This document shows, piece by piece, positions 5,489-13,703 of a DNA stretch of 18,072 nt. The notes under the pieces are model-generated. The model saw only the letters and a list, made by a program, of their open reading frames with translations. It did no database searches and had not been told where the DNA came from. The position numbers were made by a program, and so were the translations under genes. The stretch is from an uncultured Bacillota bacterium (GTDB taxonomy: Bacteria; Bacillota; Clostridia; Tissierellales; Tissierellaceae), in assembly GCA_937951995.1 (NCBI GenBank), contig CALGAG010000165.1:1-18072 (forward strand), given 5' to 3'. The stretch's first letter is position 1, and every line of letters starts with the position of its first letter.

Positions 5489-6124
5489 TTATTTTGTTGT
5501 CTTTTTTGATTTTGTCTTTCCCTTGACCCTTTTAAGTCTGAAGAAGTCTTCCCTTTCCTTCTCCTGAAGTACTTCGTCAATGTACTTGATTGTGGTTTTG
5601 TATCTGGGAATCTGAATCTTGTCAAGTGCATTGGCTCTTTTTTGCGTCTTCTTAATCTCCATGGCTAACTTGTAGACTGAGTTTTCAACCTCTGCAAGCT
5701 GGTAGATCAGGTTTCTGATCTCTATAAAGCTTAGAACCGTCTTATCGAAGGCAGCATTCGTCCTGAAGAATCCATATTCTGTGGTTAAGCTTTTCTCTTC
5801 CCTCTTGATTATTGGGACCTCAACACCCATTACGGATTTGAAAAGCACCTGGTAATCCCTTTCCTTCTCAATGGATTGGGCGAAATCCTCAATATACTCC
5901 GATCCCTTGGTTATATTTGCCAACTTCAGGGCTTCGTAAGCCTGAGCGAAGTTTTCGTCAATCCTCCACTGAAGGTCCTCTGCCACGTCTATCAAAGCCA
6001 TCATTTCCCTTATTAGAACTACCCTTTTCTTGTCCAGCAACTCAAAGCCTTTTAGGGCAAATCTAAGTGAATTTTTGGATTTGATCAAGTTTGCCTTGGT
6101 TGGAGTCATCTTATATACAGCCAT
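5489..6124 (-). CDS. ntpD: V/A-type ATPase subunit D (central rotor shaft)
   Basis: A 211-residue subunit D, the coiled-coil shaft that turns inside the A3B3 head. The family N-terminus is visible (TPTKANLIKSKNSLRFALKG), and both the N- and C-terminal halves are long charged helices, as expected for the antiparallel coiled coil. The C-terminus is very basic (RLKRVKGKTKSKKTTK). Last gene of the ATPase operon, nine bases after subunit B. Its stop codon abuts the shared terminator hairpin. Confidence 0.95.
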   Translation of the reverse strand: MAVYKMTPTKANLIKSKNSLRFALKGFELLDKKRVVLIREMMALIDVAEDLQWRIDENFAQAYEALKLANITKGSEYIEDFAQSIEKERDYQVLFKSVMGVEVPIIKREEKSLTTEYGFFRTNAAFDKTVLSFIEIRNLIYQLAEVENSVYKLAMEIKKTQKRANALDKIQIPRYKTTIKYIDEVLQEKEREDFFRLKRVKGKTKSKKTTK

Positions 6125-6133
6125 AAACTCACC

Positions 6134-7507
6134 CTATCCCATATACTTTGCTATAAGTTCCGGATTCAATCTGTCCAATTCCTCTCTAGGCAGGATTTTC
6201 AACAGCTCCCATGCCAGATCCAATGTATCCTCAATATCCCTGTTCTCGTTAAGACTCTGGGTTACAAACCTTCCCTCAAAAGCATCTCCAAACTTCATGT
6301 AGTACTTGTCCTTCTCAGAAAGGTCCTCTTCACCTACTATCTGTGCAAGAGCTCTAACTTCCTGTACCTTTGAGTATGATGAGAACAGCTGGTTGGAAAC
6401 CTCAGGATGGTCCTCCCTGGTAAAGCCCTCCCCTATTCCGTCCTTCATCAGACGCGAAAGTGAAGGCAAAACATTTATTGGCGGGTAGATACCCTTTTGA
6501 TCCAAAGATCTCTCCAATACAACCTGACCCTCAGTGATGTAGCCAGTAAGGTCAGGTATTGGGTGTGTGATATCATCATTTGGCATGGTAAGGATTGGTA
6601 TAAGTGTAACCGATCCGTTGATGCCGTGAATCATTCCAGCACGCTCATAAAGTGATGCCAGGTCTGAGTACAGGTATCCAGGATATCCCTTTCTACTTGG
6701 CACCTCTTCCCTCAGTGATGATACCTCTCTCAAGGCCTCACCGTAGCTGGTTATGTCTGTCATTATTACAAGAACATGCTGATTTTCCTCATAAGCCAGG
6801 TATTCAGCAGCTGCAAGTGCACATTTTGGAGCTGTTATCCTCTCCATTATTGGGTCGTCTGCATAGTTTATATACATAACAACCTTTTCCTGCACACCGG
6901 CTTTCCTAAATGCATCCTCAAAGTAGAAGGCCTCATCATGCTTAACACCAATTGCAGCAAATACTATGGAGAAATTGCTGTCCCCGTCCTTGGACTGGAT
7001 CTTTGCCTGGCGAACAATCTGTGCAGCAAGCTCATTGTGAGGAAGTCCCGCACCTGAGAATATTGGCAGCTTCTGCCCTCTGATCAATGTTGTCAACCCA
7101 TCTATTGAAGATATTCCTGTCTGGATAAAGTTTCTAGGGTATTCCCTGGAGACAGGGTTGATCGGTCTACCGTTAATGTTGTAAAGCTTCTCAGAATAGA
7201 TGTCCCCTCCTCCATCGATAGGGTCACCTATACCATTGAAGGTTCTCCCAAGGATTTTTTTCGACAATGGTATCTCAAATGCCTTACCTTGGAAGCTTAC
7301 CTTTGTATTATCAACTGAGATTCCCATTGTTGGCCCAAATACCTGAACCACAACATTATCCCCATCAATCTTGATTACACGACCTACCATTGAGTTGCCC
7401 AATCTGTCCTCAATCTGGGCTATCTCACCATATCCCACTGAATGAACTTTTGAGAGCTCTATCAGAGCTCCTTGTACTCTATCTAATTTTAAATATTCTC
7501 TTTTCAT
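6134..7507 (-). CDS. ntpB: V/A-type ATPase subunit B (non-catalytic head subunit)
   Basis: A 457-residue B subunit that alternates with A in the cytoplasmic A3B3 head. It has the V/A-type B motifs: a degenerate nucleotide-binding loop SGAGLPHNELAAQI in place of GxxxxGKT, the MNYADDPxxER-like stretch (MYINYADDPIMERITAPKCA), MTDITSYGEALREVSS and RKGYPGYLYSDLASLYERAG. The missing Walker lysine is normal for the regulatory, non-catalytic subunit. Begins 11 bases after the A stop codon. Length is normal for the family. Confidence 0.97.
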   Translation of the reverse strand: MKREYLKLDRVQGALIELSKVHSVGYGEIAQIEDRLGNSMVGRVIKIDGDNVVVQVFGPTMGISVDNTKVSFQGKAFEIPLSKKILGRTFNGIGDPIDGGGDIYSEKLYNINGRPINPVSREYPRNFIQTGISSIDGLTTLIRGQKLPIFSGAGLPHNELAAQIVRQAKIQSKDGDSNFSIVFAAIGVKHDEAFYFEDAFRKAGVQEKVVMYINYADDPIMERITAPKCALAAAEYLAYEENQHVLVIMTDITSYGEALREVSSLREEVPSRKGYPGYLYSDLASLYERAGMIHGINGSVTLIPILTMPNDDITHPIPDLTGYITEGQVVLERSLDQKGIYPPINVLPSLSRLMKDGIGEGFTREDHPEVSNQLFSSYSKVQEVRALAQIVGEEDLSEKDKYYMKFGDAFEGRFVTQSLNENRDIEDTLDLAWELLKILPREELDRLNPELIAKYMG

Positions 7508-7518
7508 CTAATCACCCA

Positions 7519-9291
7519 CTATGCTGAATACTCAGATTCCAACTGGTTGTAGAACTCGTTGATCCTTGCATTCAGTCCTTGTATTTTTTCAATGTCGTCA
7601 TTGGTAATGGTGTATTTCATCTTGATGATGTCTTCGTACAACTCTATGTTTCTCACAACTGATATTGGTATTCCCTTCTTGACTGACTGAAGACCCCTGT
7701 CATAGAGCAATTCTATGGTCTTAAGCATATCAATTTGCTTTCTTAAAGGAACATAGGTATCGTCCTTGTGGAATGCATTCTGCTGAAGGAAACCAATCTT
7801 AAGAACTCTTGCTATTTCGAGAATAAGCCTCTGGTCATCAGGAAGTACATCCTCACCAACAAGAAGTACTATCTCAAGAAGTTTGCTTTCCTCAAACAAG
7901 AGGTTGAGCATCTTCTTCCTGATGTCCTCTATGCTCTCTCCCAGTTCCTTTTCATAGTATCTCTTTATCATTTCACTGTATCCACTATATGAATTCAGCC
8001 AGTTTATTGCAGGGTAATGTCTTGAGTATGCCAATTCCCTGTCCAGTCCAAGGAATACATTTACGAACCTCTTTGTATTCTCTGTTACCGGCTCGGAAAA
8101 GTCTCCTCCCGCAGGTGATACTGCCCCGATTACCGTGATTGAACCGGTGTCTCCCTGTAGGGTCTTGACATATCCCGCCCTTTCATAGAACTGAGCCAAT
8201 CTTGATGGAAGGTAGGCTGGATATCCCTCCTCTGCAGGCATCTCCTCCAAACGGCCTGAAATCTCTCTTAAGGCCTCCGCCCATCTTGATGTGGAGTCGG
8301 CCATTATGGCCACGTTATAGCCCATGTCCCTAAAGTACTCGGCCATTGTTATTCCAGTGTAGATGGATGCCTCTCTGGCCGCAACGGGCATGTTCGATGT
8401 GTTTGCAATAAGTACTGTTCTTTCCATTATTGGTCTGTTGGACTTGGGGTCGATCAGTTCAGGGAAGTCCTCTAGAACCTCCGTCATCTCGTTACCCCTC
8501 TCTCCGCAACCAACGTATACTATTATATCAGCATCTGACCACTTGGCCAGCTGGTGCTGGGTCATTGTCTTTCCTGTACCGAAACCACCAGGAATTGCTG
8601 CAGTTCCTCCCTTGGCTATTGGGAAGAATATATCCAGAACCCTTTGTCCTGTAATCAATAGCTTGTCTATCTGAAGCCTTTCAGCAACAGGTCTCTGTAG
8701 TCTTACAGGCCACTCCTGGTACATCTTTACCTCATGTTCCTCACCTTTCAGGTCCAGTATCTTTAGAAGTACCTTGTTTATATTGTATTCACCGGGTACT
8801 GCCCTGAAGGTAACCTTTCCTTCCACACCCACTGGTATCAATAGTCTGTGTGTTATCAAGGGGCTTTCCTGTATGGTCCCGAAAATCTGACCTTGCTTGA
8901 CATAGTCCCCTTCCTCAACCTGGAATTCCACCTCCCAAAGCTTTTCCTCATCCAGCGATATAAGTCCTATGCCCTCTGGAATAAAGCTTCCGTGGTCTTC
9001 CTTGATCTTCTTTAGGGGTCTTTGGATACCGTCGAACATGTTCCCGATCATTCCTGGTCCCAGCTTTAGGGATAGGGGCTTGCCTGTTGATACTATCTGC
9101 TCGCCTCTTCTAAGTCCCTCTGTTTCCTCGTATACCTGGACTGTTCCCTGGTCTCCGTCAATGGCAATAATCTCACCTATGAGCTTTTTCTCGCCAACTG
9201 TAACCATCTCTCTCATCTTGAATCCTGTCATATTCTTTCCCAGAATTACAGGACCGTTTATCATCTGAATTTCTCCCATCAAACTAGCCAT
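7519..9291 (-). CDS. ntpA: V/A-type ATPase catalytic subunit A
   Basis: The 590-residue catalytic subunit. The P-loop is GGFGTGKT (Lys241 from this start), followed by the catalytic-glutamate region GCGERGNEMTEVLEDFPEL and the ADSTSRWAEALREISGRL / EEGYPAYLPSRLAQFYERAG blocks. The long insert after the N-terminal barrel (about residues 110-200), typical of V/A-type A subunits, is present. Start choice: ATG 9291 has AGGTG six bases upstream. An in-frame GTG at 9300 would add three residues and is less well placed. Either start overlaps the end of subunit E, implying translational coupling. The direction of catalysis in vivo (synthesis or hydrolysis) cannot be read from sequence. Confidence 0.97.
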   Translation of the reverse strand: MASLMGEIQMINGPVILGKNMTGFKMREMVTVGEKKLIGEIIAIDGDQGTVQVYEETEGLRRGEQIVSTGKPLSLKLGPGMIGNMFDGIQRPLKKIKEDHGSFIPEGIGLISLDEEKLWEVEFQVEEGDYVKQGQIFGTIQESPLITHRLLIPVGVEGKVTFRAVPGEYNINKVLLKILDLKGEEHEVKMYQEWPVRLQRPVAERLQIDKLLITGQRVLDIFFPIAKGGTAAIPGGFGTGKTMTQHQLAKWSDADIIVYVGCGERGNEMTEVLEDFPELIDPKSNRPIMERTVLIANTSNMPVAAREASIYTGITMAEYFRDMGYNVAIMADSTSRWAEALREISGRLEEMPAEEGYPAYLPSRLAQFYERAGYVKTLQGDTGSITVIGAVSPAGGDFSEPVTENTKRFVNVFLGLDRELAYSRHYPAINWLNSYSGYSEMIKRYYEKELGESIEDIRKKMLNLLFEESKLLEIVLLVGEDVLPDDQRLILEIARVLKIGFLQQNAFHKDDTYVPLRKQIDMLKTIELLYDRGLQSVKKGIPISVVRNIELYEDIIKMKYTITNDDIEKIQGLNARINEFYNQLESEYSA

Positions 9292-9913
9292 TGATTTCAC
9301 CTACCTCTCCAAGAGCATCGTTTAGTCTTTTACCTATCATGTACTCCTTCTCCTGAATCAAGGTCTTCAATGTATGGTCGATGTTGAATGTTCTATCCTT
9401 GTTACTCATCATAAAGCCACCTATCTTTTCATCTGGCAGGGTTTCCACAATGAAGGTCTTGCCGGTCTGGTCCTTAAGCTTCATAAGGCAGCTTTCTGAT
9501 ATTAGCCTGTCCTCGTCCCTTAGGATCAAAACCACTTCGTCCTCCTCAAATTCAACCAGATACTTATCCAGGTTTCTGCACAGATATTCTCCATATCCCT
9601 TGGATTTGACAAACTCATTTGCCCTTTCCACTATTGAATCCACCAAATCAGTTTCCAGCTCTTTTCTCTTCTGTCTGAGCTTTGCCTTGGTATCCTCAAG
9701 GCCTTCTGATTTCAGTTCGTTCCTTTCAACCTTTGCCTGAGTTATCTTCCTTCGGATTATTTCATCACGCTGTCTTTTCATTTCCTCTTTTTTGTTTTCA
9801 AGAAGCTGCTGATTGTACTCCTCCAGTTCTTTAAGAGCCTTAAGATACTTTTCTTCTTCATCCCTGTAAACAATTCTATGGAAAATCTCAAGTTTTTCTT
9901 CAACTGTTATCAT
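9284..9913 (-). CDS. ntpE: V/A-type ATPase subunit E (peripheral stalk)
   Basis: A 209-residue stator subunit. Residues from about 20 to 110 form a highly charged coiled coil (EEKYLKALKELEEYNQQLLE and what follows), and the C-terminal globular part should sit on top of the A3B3 head. Known: E pairs with subunit G (NtpF/H in other nomenclature) to make each peripheral stalk. Only one E gene is present, yet two G-like partners are encoded at the start of this operon, so E probably pairs with both. Eleven bases after F; overlaps the A start by a few bases. Confidence 0.92.
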   Translation of the reverse strand: MITVEEKLEIFHRIVYRDEEEKYLKALKELEEYNQQLLENKKEEMKRQRDEIIRRKITQAKVERNELKSEGLEDTKAKLRQKRKELETDLVDSIVERANEFVKSKGYGEYLCRNLDKYLVEFEEDEVVLILRDEDRLISESCLMKLKDQTGKTFIVETLPDEKIGGFMMSNKDRTFNIDHTLKTLIQEKEYMIGKRLNDALGEVGEING

Positions 9914-9924
9914 AAGTTCACCAC

Positions 9925-10230
9925 CTAAATTTTAATGCCTATGGATTCTTTAATATGCCTCATAATAAAGTTTTTATCCTTTAGGCCGCTTCTATCCGGA
10001 ATAGTAACTACAAGCTTCTTGCTTCCACTTCTCTTAAGTTCCAGAATCCTATCGGTTATCTCATCAAAAATATTCTCGGTTACTATAATTATGCCTACTT
10101 CATCATCCATCGCTGCTTCGTTTAGTCTTTCAATGGTCTCTTCCCTGGTTTTTACCAATACCCCATCTATGCTGGCCAGTCTCATTCCAATTATTGTATC
10201 CTTGTTATCACTGATCAGGATGGACTTCAT
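9925..10230 (-). CDS. ntpG: V/A-type ATPase subunit F (central stalk)
   Basis: A 101-residue protein with the subunit F fold pattern: an N-terminal strand and turn (ILISDNKDTIIGMRLASIDG), the GIIIVTENIFDEI block and a C-terminal IPDRSG region. Known: F (NtpG in Enterococcus naming) binds the D shaft in the central rotor and modulates ATP hydrolysis. It starts two bases after the K stop codon, so the two are coupled. Confidence 0.92.
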   Translation of the reverse strand: MKSILISDNKDTIIGMRLASIDGVLVKTREETIERLNEAAMDDEVGIIIVTENIFDEITDRILELKRSGSKKLVVTIPDRSGLKDKNFIMRHIKESIGIKI

Positions 10231-10232
10231 TG

Positions 10233-10664
10233 CTATAACCTACCTAGAATCATGATTGAAACAATCAGACCATAGATAGCGATACCCTCTGCAAGACCAA
10301 CGAATATTAGGGTTTTACCAAGAAGTGTTGCATCCTCTGAAACCGCTCCAAGGGCAGCTGCACCTACTACTGCAACGGCATAACCTGCTCCAAGTGTTGC
10401 CAAACCAGTTGCCAAGGCTGCTGATATGAAACCAAGTCCAGCTGATGATGAAAGAAGACCTGCTTCGGTTTCCGCCGCACTGATTCCCTGTGGTACCATA
10501 ACGATCACTGCAACGATCAATAGTGGAAGGAATACAAAAAGATTTGTCCTTAGAATCTTCTTCATCTTGCTCTTTCCGCCTTCCATTTCCTTGTACATCA
10601 TAAATGCTCCCGTACCGATAGTAAGTAGAACCAATATTGTTGTTGATATCAATACAAATGACAT
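10233..10664 (-). CDS. ntpK: V/A-type ATPase proteolipid subunit K (membrane rotor ring)
   Basis: A 143-residue membrane protein with four predicted helices. The last two form a glycine/alanine-rich c-type hairpin (about 76-107 and 115-141) with the ion-binding carboxylate Glu126 in FVGLAEGIAIYG. The first two helices (about 4-24 and 42-60) lack a carboxylate and are not a second c-type hairpin. A basic loop separates them and helix 2 ends in a signal-like ISAAETE stretch. Longer than one-hairpin archaeal K subunits and different from four-helix NtpK. No Gln lies in the C-terminal hairpin and the residue after Glu126 is Gly rather than Ser/Thr, which weakly favours protons over sodium. AGGAGGAGA lies just before ATG. 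Confidence 0.93.
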   Translation of the reverse strand: MSFVLISTTILVLLTIGTGAFMMYKEMEGGKSKMKKILRTNLFVFLPLLIVAVIVMVPQGISAAETEAGLLSSSAGLGFISAALATGLATLGAGYAVAVVGAAALGAVSEDATLLGKTLIFVGLAEGIAIYGLIVSIMILGRL

Positions 10665-10692
10665 ATAATCTCCTCCTAGAATTAAATAATAA

Positions 10693-12639
10693 TTACTTGC
10701 CCAGACTTACAGGGTTGAATTCTTTTCCATCTCCACTGTAATACCTGCTGAAAAGCTCGTAGTACTGAAGTCTCATGCCCTGAATGAATACGATCAGACC
10801 CTCCAGTCCCAATACAAATATATTACCAATGATAAGAACAATTACATTCCCCATTGCAGAACCCATCATATGACCAATGGTTTCAAATGCAAGGAACAAT
10901 CCGACGTGTGTCAGAGCAAATGCTCCTACCCTTATAAAAGAAATGGTACCACTCAACATGCTCAAGAAGGTTTCTATCAGTGAGAATATGGATTCAACAT
11001 AGTATCCGCTCACATCTCCGCCATGAAGCGGCCTTTTCCCTTCTATCAAGTGAGTTAGAGGCAATCTGAAAACAATTGCCAATAGTGCTGCAACTGCAAT
11101 GCCTATGCCTAATGGAACCGGTATTATGCTGATTCCCAATAGGCTGCCGCCGACTGTCACAAGCAGGGTCAAATAGAGAATAACTCCAGCTACACCTGCA
11201 TGACCAAATACTCCCTCTTCAAGGTCTTTTCTCTTGTAGGCATTGATGATTCCGTAGATATACGCAACCAGAAGTACAAAAATACCTACAAATATGGCTA
11301 CAATCAGAATGTCGTTAATGTTCTCAAAAGGTCTCATCCAAAGTGCAGGTATCCAATGCTCTATACCAAACACTGCCCCGTAAAGGGTTCCAAATATCAT
11401 TGAGGCAATTCCTATTCTGCTAAGCAAGCCTCCAAAAAGTTCCATTTTCTTGCTGATGAAGTAGCCTGCAACAACCATTACAAATCCCTGTCCAAGGTCA
11501 CCAAACATCATGCCAAACAATAGCATGTAGGACAGTCCCACAAATGGAGTTGGGTCAAGCTCATTGTAGCTTGGAGTTCCATAAAGGTTCACAAGCCACT
11601 GGAATGGTCTAAAGAACCAGTTGTTCTTAAGCTTTGTAGGTGGCTCGAGGTTCTCCTCTTCCTTAAACTTTATTAGCACATCATCATGACCAGCAACTGA
11701 GCTGCTGATTTCTTCCTTCTCAGATTGTGCAACCCAGCCTGATAGGTAGAAGTAATTGCTGGAAAAGGCTACCTTCTCCTTGAGGTCATCCAATCTTGTA
11801 GTTATCCATATTTGCTCCATTATGGACCTTATCCTGTCCTGATACTTGGCCTTGATGTCATCCAGTATCTTCTGCTGCCCCTCAATCTCCATGTGGAGTC
11901 TTTCCTTCTGGCTTTCTATGCTTGCTCTAATTTCCTCTGGCGTTCCAGTGTATGACTTTGGAAGTATGATTTCCTTGAAGTTAAGAGACCTTAATATTCT
12001 CGTTATCTCAGATTCCAACTTCTTGGGGTAGAAAGCAAAATACACTTCCCCTTCCGCACTGGATCCTGTATGTAGGAGTACTGACAGTATGTTGTCATAG
12101 TTCTTTTTCAGTTTTAGAAGGTTCTCCCTGCTTAGTATCCCCATCTTGAAGTCAAAGTACTCCATGTTTCTCAAGTCCTCAACCTTTACTGGGAATTCCT
12201 CCAACTCCCTGAAGCTGTTTGAATGGAAGTCATCCAGGTATGCCAGCTCCTTCTTCAAAGCCACTATCATGGTGCTTGGCCCATGAACTTCCTTGCAAAT
12301 GCTATCAAGTTCATCAGACAATTCTTCCTTGCTGACAAGCTTCATGTCCTCATCTATCCTGTCAACCTGAAAGTCCAGATCAAGAGCTGCCTTAAGCTCC
12401 TCTCCCTTTCTGAACATTTCCTCACATTCCTCACTCTTTTCGAATGTGTGGATGTAGTTCAGGTCAACAAGCATGTCTACGTTCTCATCATTAACATCGA
12501 ACAGGAAATTACTCCTTTCAATCTGAGATACGGCTGACACCAGGTCCACTTTTCTTGTCTTGAGAAGATTCTTTAGAACATCATCCACCATGTCAATCTT
12601 TCCAATGATGTTCATCATGGTCATCTTTTCAATGGACAT
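10693..12639 (-). CDS. ntpI: V/A-type ATPase subunit I (membrane stator, full length)
   Basis: A 648-residue subunit I (the a subunit). Residues 1 to about 350 form the cytoplasmic arm that receives the peripheral stalks, ending near NYFYLSGWV. From about 360 the protein has roughly eight membrane helices, starting at FVGLSYMLLFGMMFGDLGQG. The essential ion-channel arginine is Arg570 in SFIRVGAFALTHVG. Known: this half forms the two half-channels beside the K ring. The start ATG overlaps the subunit C stop by one base (TAATG) and follows AAAAGGAAGTGAT. The same 13-base stretch precedes the shortened paralogue at 15110, suggesting that duplication included the translation signal. Confidence 0.97.
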   Translation of the reverse strand: MSIEKMTMMNIIGKIDMVDDVLKNLLKTRKVDLVSAVSQIERSNFLFDVNDENVDMLVDLNYIHTFEKSEECEEMFRKGEELKAALDLDFQVDRIDEDMKLVSKEELSDELDSICKEVHGPSTMIVALKKELAYLDDFHSNSFRELEEFPVKVEDLRNMEYFDFKMGILSRENLLKLKKNYDNILSVLLHTGSSAEGEVYFAFYPKKLESEITRILRSLNFKEIILPKSYTGTPEEIRASIESQKERLHMEIEGQQKILDDIKAKYQDRIRSIMEQIWITTRLDDLKEKVAFSSNYFYLSGWVAQSEKEEISSSVAGHDDVLIKFKEEENLEPPTKLKNNWFFRPFQWLVNLYGTPSYNELDPTPFVGLSYMLLFGMMFGDLGQGFVMVVAGYFISKKMELFGGLLSRIGIASMIFGTLYGAVFGIEHWIPALWMRPFENINDILIVAIFVGIFVLLVAYIYGIINAYKRKDLEEGVFGHAGVAGVILYLTLLVTVGGSLLGISIIPVPLGIGIAVAALLAIVFRLPLTHLIEGKRPLHGGDVSGYYVESIFSLIETFLSMLSGTISFIRVGAFALTHVGLFLAFETIGHMMGSAMGNVIVLIIGNIFVLGLEGLIVFIQGMRLQYYELFSRYYSGDGKEFNPVSLGK

Positions 12640-13694
12640 TAATAATCACTTCCTTTTATATCCCTGACTAGATACTCTTTGGTCTCGTAGTAGGATAATC
12701 CATATTTTTTTGATTCCAGTATTGAAATAATATCCTTGATCTCAAACTCCAGTAGGTGGAGATAAGCGTTTGCTATTGAGATATCAAGTTTTCCCTGGCT
12801 GAATGAATTTTTAAACTTATTGTACAAATGTCTCTGAACCCTTATTCCCATAAAAAGGTCCAAATCCTTTTCCTCATTGACCAATTCCTTGTAGATACTA
12901 CCGGAAACAACTTTTTTAAGGTTCTCTATGTCTCCATAGCATAGTGCCTTCAAATCTTTGAAACTGAACAGTTTCCCGTGAGGCAAAGTGTAGTTTATCA
13001 ATTCCTCTGGGGACAGGTTGTAAAACTTCAACCCCCTGTATATCCATTCGACATTCAGTATGTCAATATTTTCACCAAAGACATCATAGAATGCCCTTGT
13101 GTCAACCTTGTTGAGCTCCTGTCCGCTTTGATACAAGGTATCAAAATAAAGTCTGTCCAGATTCATTTCCATATAGAACATCAACTTGGTGTAATCCTCA
13201 TGCCTGTATGGGTAGAGTACATCATAGAACCTGGTGTCCTTCAAGTTGTCGATGAATTCGTCCAGAGTCTTCGATGACTTCACCTTGTCGTATGAGAAGT
13301 TGTAATACTTCTTTCGGGTTACGCTCTTCTGACTGAACTTTTCCAGGTCATCCCCTCTGGCAAGTGCTCTTAAGTAAAGTTTCAAGTCTTCTGTCTCGTA
13401 TCTTAGGATAAAGGACTTTATGTACTTCTCATAATCGTCGGAGAAATACTTGATGATCTTCTCAAACTGGGTAATCTGGAACCTTTCCAGACTTAGTTCA
13501 ACCTCCTGTATATCGTCATGGTTCTCCACCTCATCGAGAACCTGTCCGTATACCGTACTTGTGGCCAGAAACTTTATCTGTTCAGCGACGGAATCCTTTC
13601 TCATGAGGGTTAAGTAATCATCATCCTTGAGGAAACGGGACCGCATGACTCTTAGTTTTGTATTGATTGCTGAAAAACGTCTTTCATTTCCCAT
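12639..13694 (-). CDS. ntpC: V/A-type ATPase subunit C (rotor-ring adaptor)
   Basis: A 351-residue, mostly helical protein with the subunit C (yeast d) family pattern: NTKLRVMRSRFLKDDDYLTL at the N-terminus, an ALARGDD segment after LRYETEDLKLYLR, and a C-terminal LLEFEIKDIISILESKKYGL. Known: C sits as a funnel on the K ring and docks the D-F shaft. AGAGGGAT precedes the ATG, nine bases after the preceding gene. Here C comes before I, sandwiched between the full and truncated I paralogues. Confidence 0.92.
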   Translation of the reverse strand: MGNERRFSAINTKLRVMRSRFLKDDDYLTLMRKDSVAEQIKFLATSTVYGQVLDEVENHDDIQEVELSLERFQITQFEKIIKYFSDDYEKYIKSFILRYETEDLKLYLRALARGDDLEKFSQKSVTRKKYYNFSYDKVKSSKTLDEFIDNLKDTRFYDVLYPYRHEDYTKLMFYMEMNLDRLYFDTLYQSGQELNKVDTRAFYDVFGENIDILNVEWIYRGLKFYNLSPEELINYTLPHGKLFSFKDLKALCYGDIENLKKVVSGSIYKELVNEEKDLDLFMGIRVQRHLYNKFKNSFSQGKLDISIANAYLHLLEFEIKDIISILESKKYGLSYYETKEYLVRDIKGSDY

Positions 13695-13703
13695 TCTATC
13701 CCT

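Noticed and set aside
9292..9300. GTG 9300 as start of ATPase subunit A
   Set aside because: ATG 9291 has AGGTG six bases upstream, while GTG 9300 forms part of that motif. The difference is only three residues.
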